NCBI GenBank assembly: GCA_035041965.1
Contig: JAPYMA010000806.1
Location: forward strand, 1 to 64,000
Reading direction: 5' to 3'
DNA length: 64,000 bases
Source: Anisakis pegreffii
Taxonomy: Eukaryota; Nematoda; Chromadorea; Rhabditida; Anisakidae
The position numbers and the translations under genes are program-made. Positions 63,485 through 64,000 of this stretch are shown here, piece after piece. The notes under the pieces were generated by a model. That model made no database searches. It saw only the letters and a program-made list of their open reading frames with translations, and was not told where the DNA came from. Each line of letters begins with the position of its first letter. The stretch's first letter is position 1.

Positions 63485-64000
63485 AGCTAATAACTTAAAA
63501 CTTAAGATCTTTTTTTTGAATAATTGGTTTCATTTTATTCTTAAGAGACGATCTCATTGAACTGTTAGCCGTTCAACAAACCTCTCTTATCAAGTTATTA
63601 CCTGCAGCATATGGTGCATGCTGATAGAAATCATTGGGTAATAACTGCAAATACGACAACATCGTCGAGGAAAAGAGCGGCTAACAAGAATTTTAAGCGT
63701 TTTGAGTCAAGGAAGATGAACGCTTTCACGGAAACACATATCGAGCACGAGCATCCATTCTGTATCTAGAAGAGTCTCATCGAAATTGTAAAGCTGGATG
63801 AGTTCTTGGACACAGAATGAATGATGAATGTACAGCTGATCAACATTAAAATGGTGAGAATTCAATTGAATTTTCTTAACTGACTGCGAATCATAAGATG
63901 ATAAACGAGAAATTAGATGAAGGCATAAGATGAAAGAACTCTTTAGCAGCTTAATGATTTCAGCTAAGAAGCCAAATCAACATTGATAAAACTGAACACA
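63485..64000. other. Right-edge region, no gene recognised
   Basis: AT-rich sequence without a supported feature. It may contain the 3' end of a transcript from the candidate exon ending at 63484. Confidence 0.4.

Noticed and set aside
1..64000. tRNA genes, rRNA, CRISPR arrays or bacterial-type operons
   Set aside because: None were recognised on reading. The splice-rich architecture is eukaryotic throughout.

Overview
The window looks like a chromosome segment from a chromadorean nematode. It is AT-rich, its genes are broken into many short exons, most introns are short, and the largest gene follows Caenorhabditis elegans GON-1 domain by domain. I cannot name the species. Gene models were built by hand from reading frame, GT-AG (rarely GC-AG) splice sites, phase agreement and remembered family motifs, so exon edges are predictions.

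Layout from left to right. Bases 1-7376 are mostly non-coding, with one possible terminal exon (986-1186) and a dead non-LTR retrotransposon split into two pieces on the minus strand (4741-5290 and about 6040-6330). At 7377-9280 (+) is a four-exon gene for a 251-residue four-span membrane protein that resembles LAPTM lysosomal proteins. At 10608-14242 (-) is a complete 12-exon WDR46/UTP7 gene (527 residues) for small-subunit ribosome biogenesis. Diverging from it, at 15471-24380 (+), is a 23-exon KANSL2/INO80D-family gene (about 1263 residues) with C3H zinc knuckles and a long Ser/Gln-rich tail. A 4.1 kb gap without a convincing gene follows.

From 28529 to 55515 (-) lies gon-1, an ADAMTS9/20-type secreted metalloprotease. 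I placed 41 exons in consistent phase, giving 2324 residues: leader, propeptide with furin sites, zinc protease, disintegrin-like/Cys-rich/spacer region, 18 thrombospondin type-1 repeats (TSRs) and the C-terminal GON domain. The right end (55.6-64 kb) holds weakly supported plus-strand exons, including a possible seven-exon small gene at 59594-61015 and a possible terminal exon at 63230-63484.

The genes have unrelated housekeeping, chromatin, membrane and matrix roles and do not form a pathway or an operon. I found no exotic system. The most notable signals are structural: a TSR array with introns at one repeated phase-0 position, three GC-AG introns in gon-1, frequent AAG and GAG acceptors across genes, a 205-bp duplication flanking a zinc-knuckle exon, an acidic insertion inside a zinc knuckle, and a GC hairpin just before the gon-1 start codon.
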